From Chitinophagaceae bacterium (GTDB lineage Bacteria; Bacteroidota; Bacteroidia; Chitinophagales; Chitinophagaceae): 45,403 nucleotides of DNA. Shown one piece after another: positions 31,451 to 41,204 of the stretch (position 1 is its first letter; each line of letters starts with the position of its first letter). The notes under the pieces were generated by a model. It did no database searches, was not told the DNA's origin, and was given only the letters and a program-made list of their open reading frames with translations. The DNA lies in the NCBI GenBank assembly GCA_023957155.1, contig JAMLHK010000021.1, positions 1-45,403 of the forward strand, written 5' to 3'. The position numbers and the translations under genes are program-made.

Positions 31451-33469
31451 ATGAGCGCTAATAAAATATATTTTTATATCGTTGCGGCATTATCGCTGAC
31501 AACGCTTTCCTGCCGGAAAGACTTTCTTGAAAGAGAACCCCTGTCCAATATCACCCCCGAGAATTACCTCGTGGAAGAATCGCAGCTGGGTGCGTATGCC
31601 ATTGCGCATTATAACATACTTCCATCACATGCGATACCACCCGCAAGTAATTTCGGAACATTCGGTAACGATGCGCATACAGACAATATGGCCTTTATGT
31701 CCTATACGGAACGTTATATACCGGGTCTGTGGAGGGTGCCGGCCTCCGGCGGAGACTGGTCATTCACGGATATTTACGAATGTAATTATTTCCTCCAGAC
31801 TGTTTTGCCCCGGTTCAACCAGGGAAAGATCAGCGGCGGGCAGAATATGATCAAACATTATATAGGGGAAATGTATTTCCTGCGTGCTTATGCCTATTTC
31901 ACCAAGTTGCAGAGCCTGGGTGATTTTCCCATTTTGCATAACACGCTCCCGGATAATAAAGAAGTGCTGACGGAAGCCAGCAAACGATCGCCGCGCAACG
32001 AGGTAGCTCGTTTTATCCTGTCCGACCTGGATTCTGCTTATCTTTTCTTACAGGCTGCAGCACCGGATGGCGCCCGTAACAGACTGTCTAAAATATGCGC
32101 ACAGATCATGAAAAGCCGTGTAGCGCTGTTTGAAGGAACATGGCTGAAATACTTTAAAGGAACAGCATTTGTACCACAGGGTCCGGGTTGGCCGGGCGCT
32201 TCCAAAGATTATAATAAAGATTACAAATTCCCCAGCGGCAGCATTGATGGTGAGATAGATTTTTTCCTGACAGAAGCGATGAATTCCGCTAAAGCGGTAG
32301 CCGATGCTGTACCGTTGGTAAGCAATACCATGACGGCACAGAGCCAGACCACTTATGATGATTTCGCAACGGCCAGCATGACCAATCCTTATGCGGCCAT
32401 GTTTGGAAGTGTGGATCTGAAAAATTTCAACGAGGTATTGCTGTGGAGGCGCTATGATAAAGGATTGAACATTGCCCACAACGTGGTATTGTATGCCGGG
32501 GGAGGTAACTATGCCACCGGCTTTACCCGGGGTATGGTAGACGGGTTCCTTATGAAGAATGGCCTGCCTATTTATGACCCGGCCTCCGGATATCATGGTG
32601 ATGACCAGATTGCCGATGTTCGCAAAGAGAGAGATGGTAGGTTGTGGCTGTTCCTTAAAGAGCCCGGGCAACGCAATATGCTTATACCTTCTGTTAATCC
32701 TATACCATTTCCTGTGGAGCCTGCGCCGCGGATACTGGATGTTTCATTTGAAACAAATTATTCTACAGGATATACCATCCGGAAAGGGATCAACTACGAT
32801 GCTGCACAGGTGCAGGTATATTATGGCGGGTGGACAGGTAGTATTATATTCCGTGCAGCCGAGGCTTATCTGAATTACATGGAAGCAGTAGTGGAAAAAA
32901 CAGGTGCTCTTGACGCCGCCGCCATGACCTACTGGCAGCAAATACGGGCAAGGGCAGGCGTTGACCCGGACTATGCAAAAACCATCGCTGCAACAGATCT
33001 TAGCAAAGAAGCGCTCAACGATTGGGGCGTTTACTCTGGCGGAAATATGGTGAGCCCGCTGTTATATAATATTCGCCGTGAAAGAAGGTCGGAGCTGATG
33101 GCGGAAGGATTCCGGTATATGGATCTGCGCCGCTGGAGGGCAATGGACCAGATGATCACTACACCTTACCATATTGAAGGGTTTAAAATATGGGGTCCGA
33201 TGCAAAACTGGTATGCTGCAGGAAGCCTTACCTATGATATCGGCGACAGAAGTACCATGTCCAGTCCAACGCTGAGCGAGTATTACCGGCCTTATGAGAA
33301 AACGGCTACTTCTCTTGTATATGGAGGCTATAAATGGCATATTGCGCATTATCTCAGTCCCATTGCGGCACAGCATTTTCTTATTACCTCCGGTGATAAC
33401 AATCCAGCCAGTTCACCCATTTATCAAAACCCCAACTGGCCAACTAACGCCAATGAAGGACCGCTATAA
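31451..33469 (+). CDS. SusD-type outer membrane lipoprotein (RagB/SusD)
   Basis: 672 residues, on the long side for the family. A lipoprotein signal ends at SLTTLSC, followed by RKDFLEREPLSNITPENYLVEESQLGAYAIAHYNILPS, the typical SusD N-terminus. Tetratricopeptide-like helices follow (HYIGEMYFLRAYAYFTKLQSLGDFPI, FRAAEAYLNYMEAVVEKTG), and the C-terminus has RRERRSELMAEGFRYMDLRRWRAMD, the most recognisable SusD signature. It caps the SusC barrel and binds the glycan at the surface. The pair is translated from one message with the receptor 10 bases upstream. Confidence 0.94.
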   Translation: MSANKIYFYIVAALSLTTLSCRKDFLEREPLSNITPENYLVEESQLGAYAIAHYNILPSHAIPPASNFGTFGNDAHTDNMAFMSYTERYIPGLWRVPASGGDWSFTDIYECNYFLQTVLPRFNQGKISGGQNMIKHYIGEMYFLRAYAYFTKLQSLGDFPILHNTLPDNKEVLTEASKRSPRNEVARFILSDLDSAYLFLQAAAPDGARNRLSKICAQIMKSRVALFEGTWLKYFKGTAFVPQGPGWPGASKDYNKDYKFPSGSIDGEIDFFLTEAMNSAKAVADAVPLVSNTMTAQSQTTYDDFATASMTNPYAAMFGSVDLKNFNEVLLWRRYDKGLNIAHNVVLYAGGGNYATGFTRGMVDGFLMKNGLPIYDPASGYHGDDQIADVRKERDGRLWLFLKEPGQRNMLIPSVNPIPFPVEPAPRILDVSFETNYSTGYTIRKGINYDAAQVQVYYGGWTGSIIFRAAEAYLNYMEAVVEKTGALDAAAMTYWQQIRARAGVDPDYAKTIAATDLSKEALNDWGVYSGGNMVSPLLYNIRRERRSELMAEGFRYMDLRRWRAMDQMITTPYHIEGFKIWGPMQNWYAAGSLTYDIGDRSTMSSPTLSEYYRPYEKTATSLVYGGYKWHIAHYLSPIAAQHFLITSGDNNPASSPIYQNPNWPTNANEGPL

Positions 33470-33744
33470 TTAATGATCTTCAAAAATGCGGAGCAGGGAG
33501 CCCATCCTCGTTATATGATACCAGTGCGGTTCATGGGGAGGACGGTTTCTCCTGCCGTGATATTCATTAAAGTAAAACGCCTGAGTGGGCGGGATCGCGG
33601 AGATGAGGTGGGAGTGTTTTGTTTTTTATAATTGGTGTGTGTATCGGGAGGGTGTTTCGACAGCCGGAAACTGAATGATACACCAACGTTCAGGCATTGA
33701 CGCCTGAAGTATTACTATTCTTAAACAGTTTAAATATCTCAGGA

Positions 33745-34596
33745 ATGGCAACATTTAAGATAAGCCTCAATATGGAATACTGCCGCAGTGCTGACAAGGG
33801 CTTTGAAGAGGGCGTAAAAATAGCGAGGGAGATCGGTTATGATTATATAGAGCCTATGGTACATACGGGTTGGGAGTTGTTGAGCGAAGTGCAGTATTTT
33901 CATTCTTTTTCCATGGAAGAGGATCCGCTCTATATGCGGGAAATATGCGATCGTTATCATATCAAAGTCAGCAGTCTCAGTGGTCACAGTCCTCTTATGA
34001 AACCCGAAGCGGCGGTAAGCCGTCTTACCCGGGCCATCCAGTTTGCAACAGTGTTGAATGCTCCGTTTGTGAATACAGACGAAATGGTAAAACCCGGATG
34101 GATGGATGACGAATTTGCCCACCAGACCATGAAATACACCCTTACAAAAGCCAATCTTGTTGCTGCCCGCCACCGGGTGCATATATGTATAGAGCCGCAC
34201 GGTATTTATACCAAAACCGCGGAGGGATTATTGAAAATTGTAAACCTCGTGCCTTCCCCGTGGATCGGGGTGAACTGGGATACCGGTAACTCTTATCTCG
34301 CGGGTATTGAAGACCCCTATGAAGGACTTGACCTTGTGAAAGATAAGGTCCGGCACATCCACGCCAAAGACATCAGCATGGCTCATGCGGAAGCCGAACG
34401 CGGACTGGTAACCGGCACACCCGTAGGTTGCGCCTGTGGTGAAGGTGTGGTGGAATGGGAAAAGATTTTTGAGATCATGGAACCTGTTGACAGGGAAATA
34501 TTTTTAAGCGTGGAGTGTGGCACAATAGAGCAGGCGGAAAAAAGTCTTGGTTTTTTACGGGAAACATTGGGTAAATTGCTGATCAGCGAAAAATGA
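33745..34596 (+). CDS. TIM-barrel sugar isomerase/epimerase (AP endonuclease 2 superfamily)
   Basis: 283 residues from the ATG at 33745 (MATFKISLNMEYCRSAD); an upstream start at 33697 adds atypical residues. The xylose-isomerase-like barrel motifs are EPMVHTGWELLSEVQ, VSSLSGHSPL, ICIEPHGIY (metal Glu), IGVNWDTGNSYLAG (metal Asp), VRHIHAKDISM (metal His) and FLSVECGTIEQ (metal Glu). Such enzymes isomerise or epimerise sugars or keto-sugars in the cytosol or periplasm; no signal peptide is visible. It follows susD after 275 bases and belongs with the second isomerase and the ThuA-dehydrogenase fusion. Confidence 0.88.
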   Translation: MATFKISLNMEYCRSADKGFEEGVKIAREIGYDYIEPMVHTGWELLSEVQYFHSFSMEEDPLYMREICDRYHIKVSSLSGHSPLMKPEAAVSRLTRAIQFATVLNAPFVNTDEMVKPGWMDDEFAHQTMKYTLTKANLVAARHRVHICIEPHGIYTKTAEGLLKIVNLVPSPWIGVNWDTGNSYLAGIEDPYEGLDLVKDKVRHIHAKDISMAHAEAERGLVTGTPVGCACGEGVVEWEKIFEIMEPVDREIFLSVECGTIEQAEKSLGFLRETLGKLLISEK

Positions 34597-34642
34597 TAGC
34601 AACGTTTATTACGGTCATTCTGTGATTCAAACCAGGGATTGA

Positions 34643-35608
34643 TTGAACCGAAAAAAATTTATACATCAGGCAATTTTATTCGCCCCCGGCCTTGCCAGGC
34701 CTTCTTCCCTGGCAGCATGGTTCAGTATGCCATCCCTGTCTCAAAAAAGAAAATTCAAAACCCAGCTGAACGGCGGGCTTATTGGTGTTAAAGCATCACA
34801 GTTGCAATTAAATGAACTGGCGATCCGCTACGGTTTTGAATGTGTTTCGGCATCTTCCGCCTTTCTAGAAAAATATACTGCAAGCCAAGCTTCGGAATTA
34901 GTCGCGCAAATGAAGAGCAAAGGACTTCTTTTCGGACTGGGTGAGCTTCCGCTTGAATTCAGGCGGTCGGCAGACGCATTTAAAAATGTGCTGAGCATAC
35001 TGCCTGCCCGTTGTGCGGCCCTGCAGCGTGTGGGTGTAACAAGGGCTTGCACCTATATTATGTCTAACCATGCTGAATTAACCTACCTGCAGAACTTCAA
35101 ACTGCATACGGAAAGGCTGAAAGAAATAGCAGGGATACTGGAAGATCACGGCATACGGCTGGGGTTGGAATATGTTGGACCGAGATCCATCTGGGCTGCT
35201 GCGCGTTATCCTTTTATTCATACCATGCAGGAACTGCGTGAATTGATAGCCGCTATCGGGAAACCCAACACAGGGATACATCTTGATACCGCCCACTGGT
35301 TCACTGCCGGCGAGACTGTTGAAACCATATTAAACTGTTCCAATGCGGAGATCATAGGTTGTGATGTGAATGACGCGCTCCCCGGTATAGAGCCCATCCG
35401 TGACCAGCCCGGGTATGAACGGCGCTTACCCGCGGTAACCGGCGTAATAGACCTTAAAGCCTTTTTAAGTGCGCTTGTAAAAATAGGGTATGATGGTTTT
35501 ATACAGGCAGAGCCTTTTGACGATGCCCTGAATGCGCTGGAAGACGAACCGGCTGTACAAAAAACTGCCGAAGCCATGAAAAAAACACTTGCTCTGATTG
35601 ATGCATAA
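34643..35608 (+). CDS. second TIM-barrel sugar isomerase/epimerase, with signal-like N-terminus
   Basis: 321 residues from a TTG at 34643. The N-terminus MNRKKFIHQAILFAPGLARPSSLAAWF resembles an export signal, supporting that start over later Met codons; if exported it would act outside the cytosol, unlike the previous enzyme. Barrel motifs are LGLEYVGPR (metal Glu), GIHLDTAHWFTAGETVE (metal Asp/His), IIGCDVNDAL (position of metal His, reduced) and GFIQAEPFDD (metal Glu). It may act on oxidised sugars produced by the downstream dehydrogenase, which starts 28 bases later on the same strand. Confidence 0.82.
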   Translation: MNRKKFIHQAILFAPGLARPSSLAAWFSMPSLSQKRKFKTQLNGGLIGVKASQLQLNELAIRYGFECVSASSAFLEKYTASQASELVAQMKSKGLLFGLGELPLEFRRSADAFKNVLSILPARCAALQRVGVTRACTYIMSNHAELTYLQNFKLHTERLKEIAGILEDHGIRLGLEYVGPRSIWAAARYPFIHTMQELRELIAAIGKPNTGIHLDTAHWFTAGETVETILNCSNAEIIGCDVNDALPGIEPIRDQPGYERRLPAVTGVIDLKAFLSALVKIGYDGFIQAEPFDDALNALEDEPAVQKTAEAMKKTLALIDA

Positions 35609-35635
35609 GTTGAACAACATTTATTCCGGCAAGTA

Positions 35636-38600
35636 ATGAAGAGAACTACCGCGCTGATATATATAGGGATGATCATTTGCCTGCCGTATCTTTTTAATAC
35701 GGCGTGTAATACCGTGCCGCAAAACAGGCGGGTACTGGTATTCAGTAAAACAGAAGGATACCGGCACACCGATGCCATCAAGGCCGGGCAACAGGCGCTG
35801 TTGCAAATAGGAAAGGACCATGAAGTGCTTATAGATACCACGGATGACGCTTCACAGTTCAATGAAGCCAGTCTGAAACGTTACAATGCGGTCGTATTGC
35901 TGAATATCTCCGGTGAGGTATTTAATACAGAGGAAAGGGTAAGCCTGCAAAGGTATGTACAGGCAGGCGGAGGTGTGCTGGCGATACACGCAGCGGCAGA
36001 TGCCGAACGCTACTGGCCCTGGTATGGGAGAATGATCGGTGCTTATTTCGACTCCCACCCGCCGGTACAGCAGGGCAGCTTCCGTAAAACCGCTTACGAT
36101 CATCCTGCCACATCTTTTCTGCCCGATACTTTTTCCCGTAAAGATGAATTCTACAATTTTCAGCAGGTAAGCCCTGATATAAAAGTGCTGGTAACCCTTG
36201 ATGAACATTCTTACGAAGGTGGTAATATGGGCGATCAGCATCCTGCAGTGTGGTGCCAGGAATTTGAAGGCGGCAGATCTTTTTATACTTCCTGGGGGCA
36301 TCTCAAAGAAAACTGGGGCGAACCTTTTTTCCTGCGCCAGGTATGGGAAGGGCTGCATTGGGTGATGGGAGGTGATAAAGGGGTAAAGCTGGACTATGCA
36401 AAGTCCGTTCCCGAAGACAGCCGGTTTGTCCGTTACGAGCTGATGCACAAAATGGATGAACCGATGCAGATGACTATCCTGGGCAACGGAAACGTATTGG
36501 TGGCACAGCGGCGCGGAACCATTTTATTGTATGATGCAAAGGAAAAATCATCGAAACCGATTGGAACCATACCGGTACTGAGCGCGTATGAAGACGGTTT
36601 ATTGGGTCTTGTCGCAGATCCTGCATTTCACAAAAACAGGTGGATCTATGTTTTTTACGCCCACCCCGGGATGCAGGACTCCATCGGGGATTATCATATC
36701 TCACGGTTCAGCATAACCGAAAATAATATGCTTGACCCGGCTTCAGAAAAAATCCTGCTGAAAATTCCCCACCTGAATGCCGATGGCATTCATACCGGTG
36801 GCGGTATGCTGTTCGATCCGAGAGGTAGCGGTGATCTGTTCATAGCGGTAGGCGACAATTCCAGTCCTCGTGCCACGCTGTATTCTCCGCTGGATGAACG
36901 CCCCGGCAGGGAACTGTTCAATGCACAGCGTACTGCGGCCAACAGCAACGACCTGAGAGGGAAGATCCTGCGCATTCATCCTGAACCGGATGGAACGTAT
37001 TCAATCCCGAAGGGTAATTTATTCCCTCCCGGCACTGATAAAACCTTACCTGAAATTTACAGCATGGGCCATCGCCAGCCCTGGCGGATCTCTATGGACA
37101 CCAAAACAGGCTGGCTGTATGAAGGAGAAGTGGGTCCGGACGCTTCTACAGATTCTGCAGGCAGGGGGCCGAGGGCGTATGATGAGTTTAACCAGGTGCG
37201 TGAGCCGGGTAATTTCGGGTGGCCCTATTTCGGTGGTAATAACCAGCCCTATTATGAATACGATTTTGAAACCGGTGTTTCCGGGAAGCCGTTTAACCCT
37301 CTTCATCCGGAAAACCATTCACGGCTCAATACGGGATTGACAGCGCTGCTCCCGGCCAAAGGCGCCATGATCTGGTATTCCGCCGTTCCGTCCACAGAGT
37401 TCCCTTTGATGGGATGGGGCGCCCGTTCCGCCATTGGCGGCCCGGTATTCCGCAAGGCTGATTTCAAAGGAAAAAATCATTTCCCGGATTATTATGAAGG
37501 AAAATGGTTGATTACCGAATGGCTGCGGAACTGGATCATGGTAGTGAGCATGGATGAACAGGGCAACTATAAAAGTATGGAACCCTTCCTGCCGGGTATG
37601 CCCGTTGCCGGTGCTATGGACTTGCAGTTCGGCCCGGATGGCTGCCTGTATGTACTGGAATACGGTAAAGGCTGGTTCCGCCAGAATGACGACTCGAAGC
37701 TGGTAAAGATCGAATACAATCCCGGTAACCGTGCACCGGTGGCGAAGATAGTGGCAGACCGCGTGTATGGCCGGTTACCCCTGACCGTGCAATTGACTTC
37801 CGAAGGAACCAAAGATTTTGACGGGGATGCCCTCAGCTTTTCATGGCAGGTTCCCGGCACTCCGCTTGCTTTTAATACGCCCGATGCAACCATGACCTTC
37901 GACAAAGAGGGTGTATATAAAGTATTGTTTACCGTAACTGATGACAAGGGTGCTGCTGCTACCGATACCATTACCATTTATGCAGGTAACAGCGCGCCGG
38001 AGGTCAATATCAGTCTGAAAAAAGGGAACCAGACTTTTTTCTTCCCCGACCGGGATATTGAATATGAAGTGACGGTAAAAGATGCAGAAGATGGTACACT
38101 GCCCGGAACCATACCGCCGGATAAAGTATTCGTTAACATGACCTATTCGGCCGAAGGATTCAAAATGCCGCGCCCCGGTGAACCAACGGCTACGCAAAGA
38201 GGGATCAGCCTCAAGGGAGGCCTGATCGTGAATGCAAGCGACTGTTACCATTGTCATTCTATTGATCAAAAATCCATAGGCCCCACTTTTACCGAAATAG
38301 CCGCCCGGTATAAAACGGATAAGACCGCAGAGGAACGGCTTGCCAGTAAAGTGATCAACGGGGGTAGTGGTGTGTGGGGAACTGTGGCCATGCCGTCACA
38401 CCCGGGCTTATCTGCCGATGATGCCAGAAAAATGGTGCAGTTCATTCTTAATCTCGCGCAGACCGAACGTCCCTCTCTTCCGCTTAAAGGAAGGCATGCC
38501 TTCCAGATGCCCGCGAGGCTGTCGTGGAGAGGCGTATATGTGCTGTATGCATCTTATACGGATAAAGGCGTGAACAGTCTTCCGCCTGCAACGGGTGAGA

Positions 38601-38995
38601 CTGCTATCGTACTCTGCCAGCCCCGGCTGCTGCCTTCCACGGCGGATATGCGTAAAGGCGGTATGAATGTAAAGATCCCGAACAATAAAGGAGAAATAGA
38701 AATACTGCAGGGCGATGGCGCCTATATCGCTTACAGGGATATTGATCTTACGGGCATCGCGTTTATCGGGTGGAAAGGCGAAGGCAATGGTGTACTGGAA
38801 GTACGCGCGGGTTCTCCTGATGGTGTATTGATCGCAGGGTCTGACCGGCCCGCTGCGGCAAAACCCGGCAATAACGCGCAACAGGAGGCTGTACTCTATC
38901 CCGTTACCACTTTAAAAGGCAAGCACGATCTTTATTTTGTTGTGCGGGGGAAAGGGTATAATATCAACAATGCCATTCACTTTCAGCCGGAATAA
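35636..38995 (+). CDS. giant lipoprotein: ThuA - PQQ-type sugar dehydrogenase - PKD - cytochrome c - beta-domain
   Basis: 1119 residues. A lipoprotein signal (YLFNTAC) is followed by a ThuA domain (about 30-245: RVLVFSKTEGYRHTDAIKAG, GGGVLAIHAAAD, PAVWCQEFEGGRSFYTSWGH). Next comes a propeller of the glucose/sorbosone dehydrogenase type (about 265-690: LGLVADPAFHKNRWIYVFYAHPG, HTGGGMLFDPRGSGDLFIAVGDN, LRGKILRIHPEPDG, MGHRQPWRISMD), a PKD domain (about 700-785) and a cytochrome c motif CYHCHSIDQKSIGPTF (Cys870). The C-terminal 150 residues are beta-rich and possibly carbohydrate-binding (CBM6-like). The oxidation of a sugar, a haem acceptor and a keto-sugar-handling ThuA are joined in one surface or periplasmic protein. 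It closes the SusCD locus. Confidence 0.88.
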   Translation: MKRTTALIYIGMIICLPYLFNTACNTVPQNRRVLVFSKTEGYRHTDAIKAGQQALLQIGKDHEVLIDTTDDASQFNEASLKRYNAVVLLNISGEVFNTEERVSLQRYVQAGGGVLAIHAAADAERYWPWYGRMIGAYFDSHPPVQQGSFRKTAYDHPATSFLPDTFSRKDEFYNFQQVSPDIKVLVTLDEHSYEGGNMGDQHPAVWCQEFEGGRSFYTSWGHLKENWGEPFFLRQVWEGLHWVMGGDKGVKLDYAKSVPEDSRFVRYELMHKMDEPMQMTILGNGNVLVAQRRGTILLYDAKEKSSKPIGTIPVLSAYEDGLLGLVADPAFHKNRWIYVFYAHPGMQDSIGDYHISRFSITENNMLDPASEKILLKIPHLNADGIHTGGGMLFDPRGSGDLFIAVGDNSSPRATLYSPLDERPGRELFNAQRTAANSNDLRGKILRIHPEPDGTYSIPKGNLFPPGTDKTLPEIYSMGHRQPWRISMDTKTGWLYEGEVGPDASTDSAGRGPRAYDEFNQVREPGNFGWPYFGGNNQPYYEYDFETGVSGKPFNPLHPENHSRLNTGLTALLPAKGAMIWYSAVPSTEFPLMGWGARSAIGGPVFRKADFKGKNHFPDYYEGKWLITEWLRNWIMVVSMDEQGNYKSMEPFLPGMPVAGAMDLQFGPDGCLYVLEYGKGWFRQNDDSKLVKIEYNPGNRAPVAKIVADRVYGRLPLTVQLTSEGTKDFDGDALSFSWQVPGTPLAFNTPDATMTFDKEGVYKVLFTVTDDKGAAATDTITIYAGNSAPEVNISLKKGNQTFFFPDRDIEYEVTVKDAEDGTLPGTIPPDKVFVNMTYSAEGFKMPRPGEPTATQRGISLKGGLIVNASDCYHCHSIDQKSIGPTFTEIAARYKTDKTAEERLASKVINGGSGVWGTVAMPSHPGLSADDARKMVQFILNLAQTERPSLPLKGRHAFQMPARLSWRGVYVLYASYTDKGVNSLPPATGETAIVLCQPRLLPSTADMRKGGMNVKIPNNKGEIEILQGDGAYIAYRDIDLTGIAFIGWKGEGNGVLEVRAGSPDGVLIAGSDRPAAAKPGNNAQQEAVLYPVTTLKGKHDLYFVVRGKGYNINNAIHFQPE

Positions 38996-39184
38996 GAGAC
39001 ATTAAAAACAGTCCCCAAACCATAAGAAACATTTTTTGGAATGATGATTGATATATTTATTGCTATAGTATCAGAGTAAAGAGGCAGGGCATCCGATTTT
39101 ATGAATACATAATTGGATGAACAGCCTGGTAATGCTATACATAATTTATTTAATTAAATTCTGTTATCGTTAAATGCACTTCTT

Positions 39185-39691
39185 ATGAGTACAGAAAATT
39201 TGCACAATCAGGAAGCCATTGACAAGATCAAAGAAATGGTCAATAAAATAGACATCGGGATGATGTGTTCTTTTGCCCCGGGCAGCAACTACCCGCACGC
39301 GGTGCCTATGAGCCGGCAGGAAGTGGATGAAGAAGGTAATATATGGTTCCTCTTTTCGTCTGAAAGTGAGACGCACCGTAATCTTCAAAGCAACAACAAA
39401 GTAAGCCTGCTTTACGCGCATGTAGGCGATTACAATTTTTTAAGCATCAACGGAACCTCCGAAATTTCCCGGGACAGGGAGCGAATTGACAAATACTGGA
39501 ATAAAATGATCGAAGCCTGGTTTGAAAAAGGGAAAGAAGATCCTCATATCCGCGTATTGAAAGTAACACCCGGCGAAGCGCATTACTGGGACAACAAATC
39601 CAACAAGCTGGTTACCCTGCTTAAAGTGGCTGCCAGCGCTATTTCGGGGCAGCAAATGGATATCGGCAGGGAAGGTGAGCTGAATTTATAA
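39185..39691 (+). CDS. pyridoxamine 5'-phosphate oxidase-like flavoprotein (general stress protein 26 type)
   Basis: 168 residues of the split-barrel flavin fold. MSTENLHNQEAIDKIKEMVNKIDIGMMCSFAPGSNYPHAVPMSRQEVDEEGNIWFLFSSESETHRNLQSNNKVSLLYAH is the typical start of the general-stress group, and WDNKSNKLVTLLKVAASAISGQQMDIGREGEL the end. The fold binds FMN or F420; the physiological reaction of this subgroup is unknown and it is not a vitamin B6 enzyme. It lies 24 bases before an FAD oxidoreductase gene on the same strand, so the two may be co-transcribed. Confidence 0.85.
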   Translation: MSTENLHNQEAIDKIKEMVNKIDIGMMCSFAPGSNYPHAVPMSRQEVDEEGNIWFLFSSESETHRNLQSNNKVSLLYAHVGDYNFLSINGTSEISRDRERIDKYWNKMIEAWFEKGKEDPHIRVLKVTPGEAHYWDNKSNKLVTLLKVAASAISGQQMDIGREGELNL

Positions 39692-39715
39692 TATTTTATA
39701 CCTGTACGTTAAACG

Positions 39716-40921
39716 ATGGACTTAAAATCGAATGAACCATTCTGGCTGGTAAAAAACGGGCTGCCGGCTACCTATCCCTCACTGAAGGAAGATGCGAAAT
39801 GTGATGTGCTGGTAGTGGGCGGCGGCATTACCGGCAGCCTGATTGCACACCAGTGTGTCCGCGATGGCTACAAAACGATCCTGGCAGATAAGCGAGAGAT
39901 CGCCAACGGCAGCTCTTCAGCCACTACTTCCATGCTGCAATATGAAATTGATACGCCGTTGCACGAACTGATCGGAAAGGTGGGAGAAAAGGGTGCGGTA
40001 GCAAGCTATGAAGCGTGTTCAAAGTCAATAGACCAACTGGGTAAAGTGGCCCAGCAAGTAAGATCAAAAGCGGGCTTCCGGAAAAAAGACTCTCTTTATT
40101 TCGCTGCGTTGAAAAAAGACGTGGAGGGTTTAAAAAAAGAATTTGACGCCCGGAAAAAAGCAGGCTTCGCGGTAAAATGGATGGAAGCGGAGGACATTGT
40201 TAAGAAATACGATCTGCACGAAACCTATGGCGGTATTCTTTCCAAACAGGGGGGAAGCGTGGATGCCTTTATGCTGGTGCATGAGATACTGGCATATAAC
40301 CAAAAGAGAGGACTGCAGGTGTACGACAGAACGGAGCTTACGGGAGTAAAGTATGGCAGTCGTACCAATGAAGTTGCTTTAAGTACAGGGGCAATCATCC
40401 GGTGTAAAAAGATAGTGTATTGCGTGGGGTATGAAAGCGCTTCAATGATCAAAGAAAAATTCGTTGACCTTATCAGCACGTATGCCATTGTATCTGAAGT
40501 AGCGCCTGCCGTAAGCCGGAAATACAAAGATGTGCTGATCTGGAATACCGCGGATCCCTATGTTTATATGCGTACCACCGATGACGGCCGGATGCTGATC
40601 GGCGGTGAAGATGAGGAGTTTCGTAACCCGCCGAAGCGCGATGCATTGATCGGCAAGAAAGAGCAAAAGCTGCTGAAATCTTTTGCAAAGTATTTGCCGG
40701 GCGTTCCTTTCCGGTCAGACTTTGCCTGGGCAGGCACTTTCGGAGAAACCAAAGACGGCTTACCCTATATAGGAGAGCATAAAGCGTTTAAAAATTCCTA
40801 CTTCGTCTTAGGGTTCGGTGGCAACGGGATCACGTTCTCCGTGACCGGTATGGAAATGGTGTCTGACTGGCTTAAGGGTAAAAAGCACCTGCTGACACCT
40901 TATTTTGCATTTGGGCGATAA
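39716..40921 (+). CDS. FAD-dependent amino-acid-oxidase-like oxidoreductase (DAO family)
   Basis: 401 residues. The dinucleotide motif CDVLVVGGGITGSLIAHQCVRDGYKTILADKREIANGSSSATTSML is of the DAO/GlpO type. RMLIGGEDEEFRNPPKRDALIGKKEQKLLKSFAKYLPGVPFRSDFAWAGTFGETKDGLPYIGEHKAFKNSYFVLGFGGNGITFSVTGMEMVSDWLKG is the usual C-terminal FAD-closing part. There is no Rieske domain, which some relatives have. The substrate could be an amine or sarcosine-like compound. It follows the flavoprotein gene by 24 bases; the last 50 bases overlap a short antisense ORF (40872-41105). Confidence 0.85.
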   Translation: MDLKSNEPFWLVKNGLPATYPSLKEDAKCDVLVVGGGITGSLIAHQCVRDGYKTILADKREIANGSSSATTSMLQYEIDTPLHELIGKVGEKGAVASYEACSKSIDQLGKVAQQVRSKAGFRKKDSLYFAALKKDVEGLKKEFDARKKAGFAVKWMEAEDIVKKYDLHETYGGILSKQGGSVDAFMLVHEILAYNQKRGLQVYDRTELTGVKYGSRTNEVALSTGAIIRCKKIVYCVGYESASMIKEKFVDLISTYAIVSEVAPAVSRKYKDVLIWNTADPYVYMRTTDDGRMLIGGEDEEFRNPPKRDALIGKKEQKLLKSFAKYLPGVPFRSDFAWAGTFGETKDGLPYIGEHKAFKNSYFVLGFGGNGITFSVTGMEMVSDWLKGKKHLLTPYFAFGR

Positions 40922-41105
40922 ATGTCCGGGCTATACTTTTTTGTGATGACCCGGTTATTTCGATTTGACGCGCAAGAAAGTCCTCTATCCTTCTTTCCGA
41001 TTCCCTGAAAATGTCATCCTCTTTCAGTCTGTCGGAGAGTAGCGTGGATTGTAGTATGTCCGTTAGATCGGGGTAGTGCTCTACAGGAATTTTTTTTGAG
41101 ATCAT
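40872..41105 (-). CDS. small hypothetical protein, antisense to the end of the DAO gene
   Basis: 77 residues, MISKKIPVEHYPDLTDILQSTLLSDRLKEDDIFRESERRIEDFLARQIEITGSSQKSIARTFIAQMQNKVSAGAFYP. It is mostly helical and charged with no signal or membrane segment. Only the last 50 bases overlap the preceding gene; the other 184 lie in otherwise empty sequence, which supports a real gene. The family is not recognised. It might be an antitoxin-sized protein, but no toxin partner is adjacent, and it may be spurious. Confidence 0.4.
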   Translation of the reverse strand: MISKKIPVEHYPDLTDILQSTLLSDRLKEDDIFRESERRIEDFLARQIEITGSSQKSIARTFIAQMQNKVSAGAFYP

Positions 41106-41204
41106 ACCATCACAATTGCTGAATGTATGTCATTCCGGTAGTACAGTAATTTTTACTTATTGACGAAGGAATACATAACTTTATGTAAACACAACAACTA
41201 CTAT

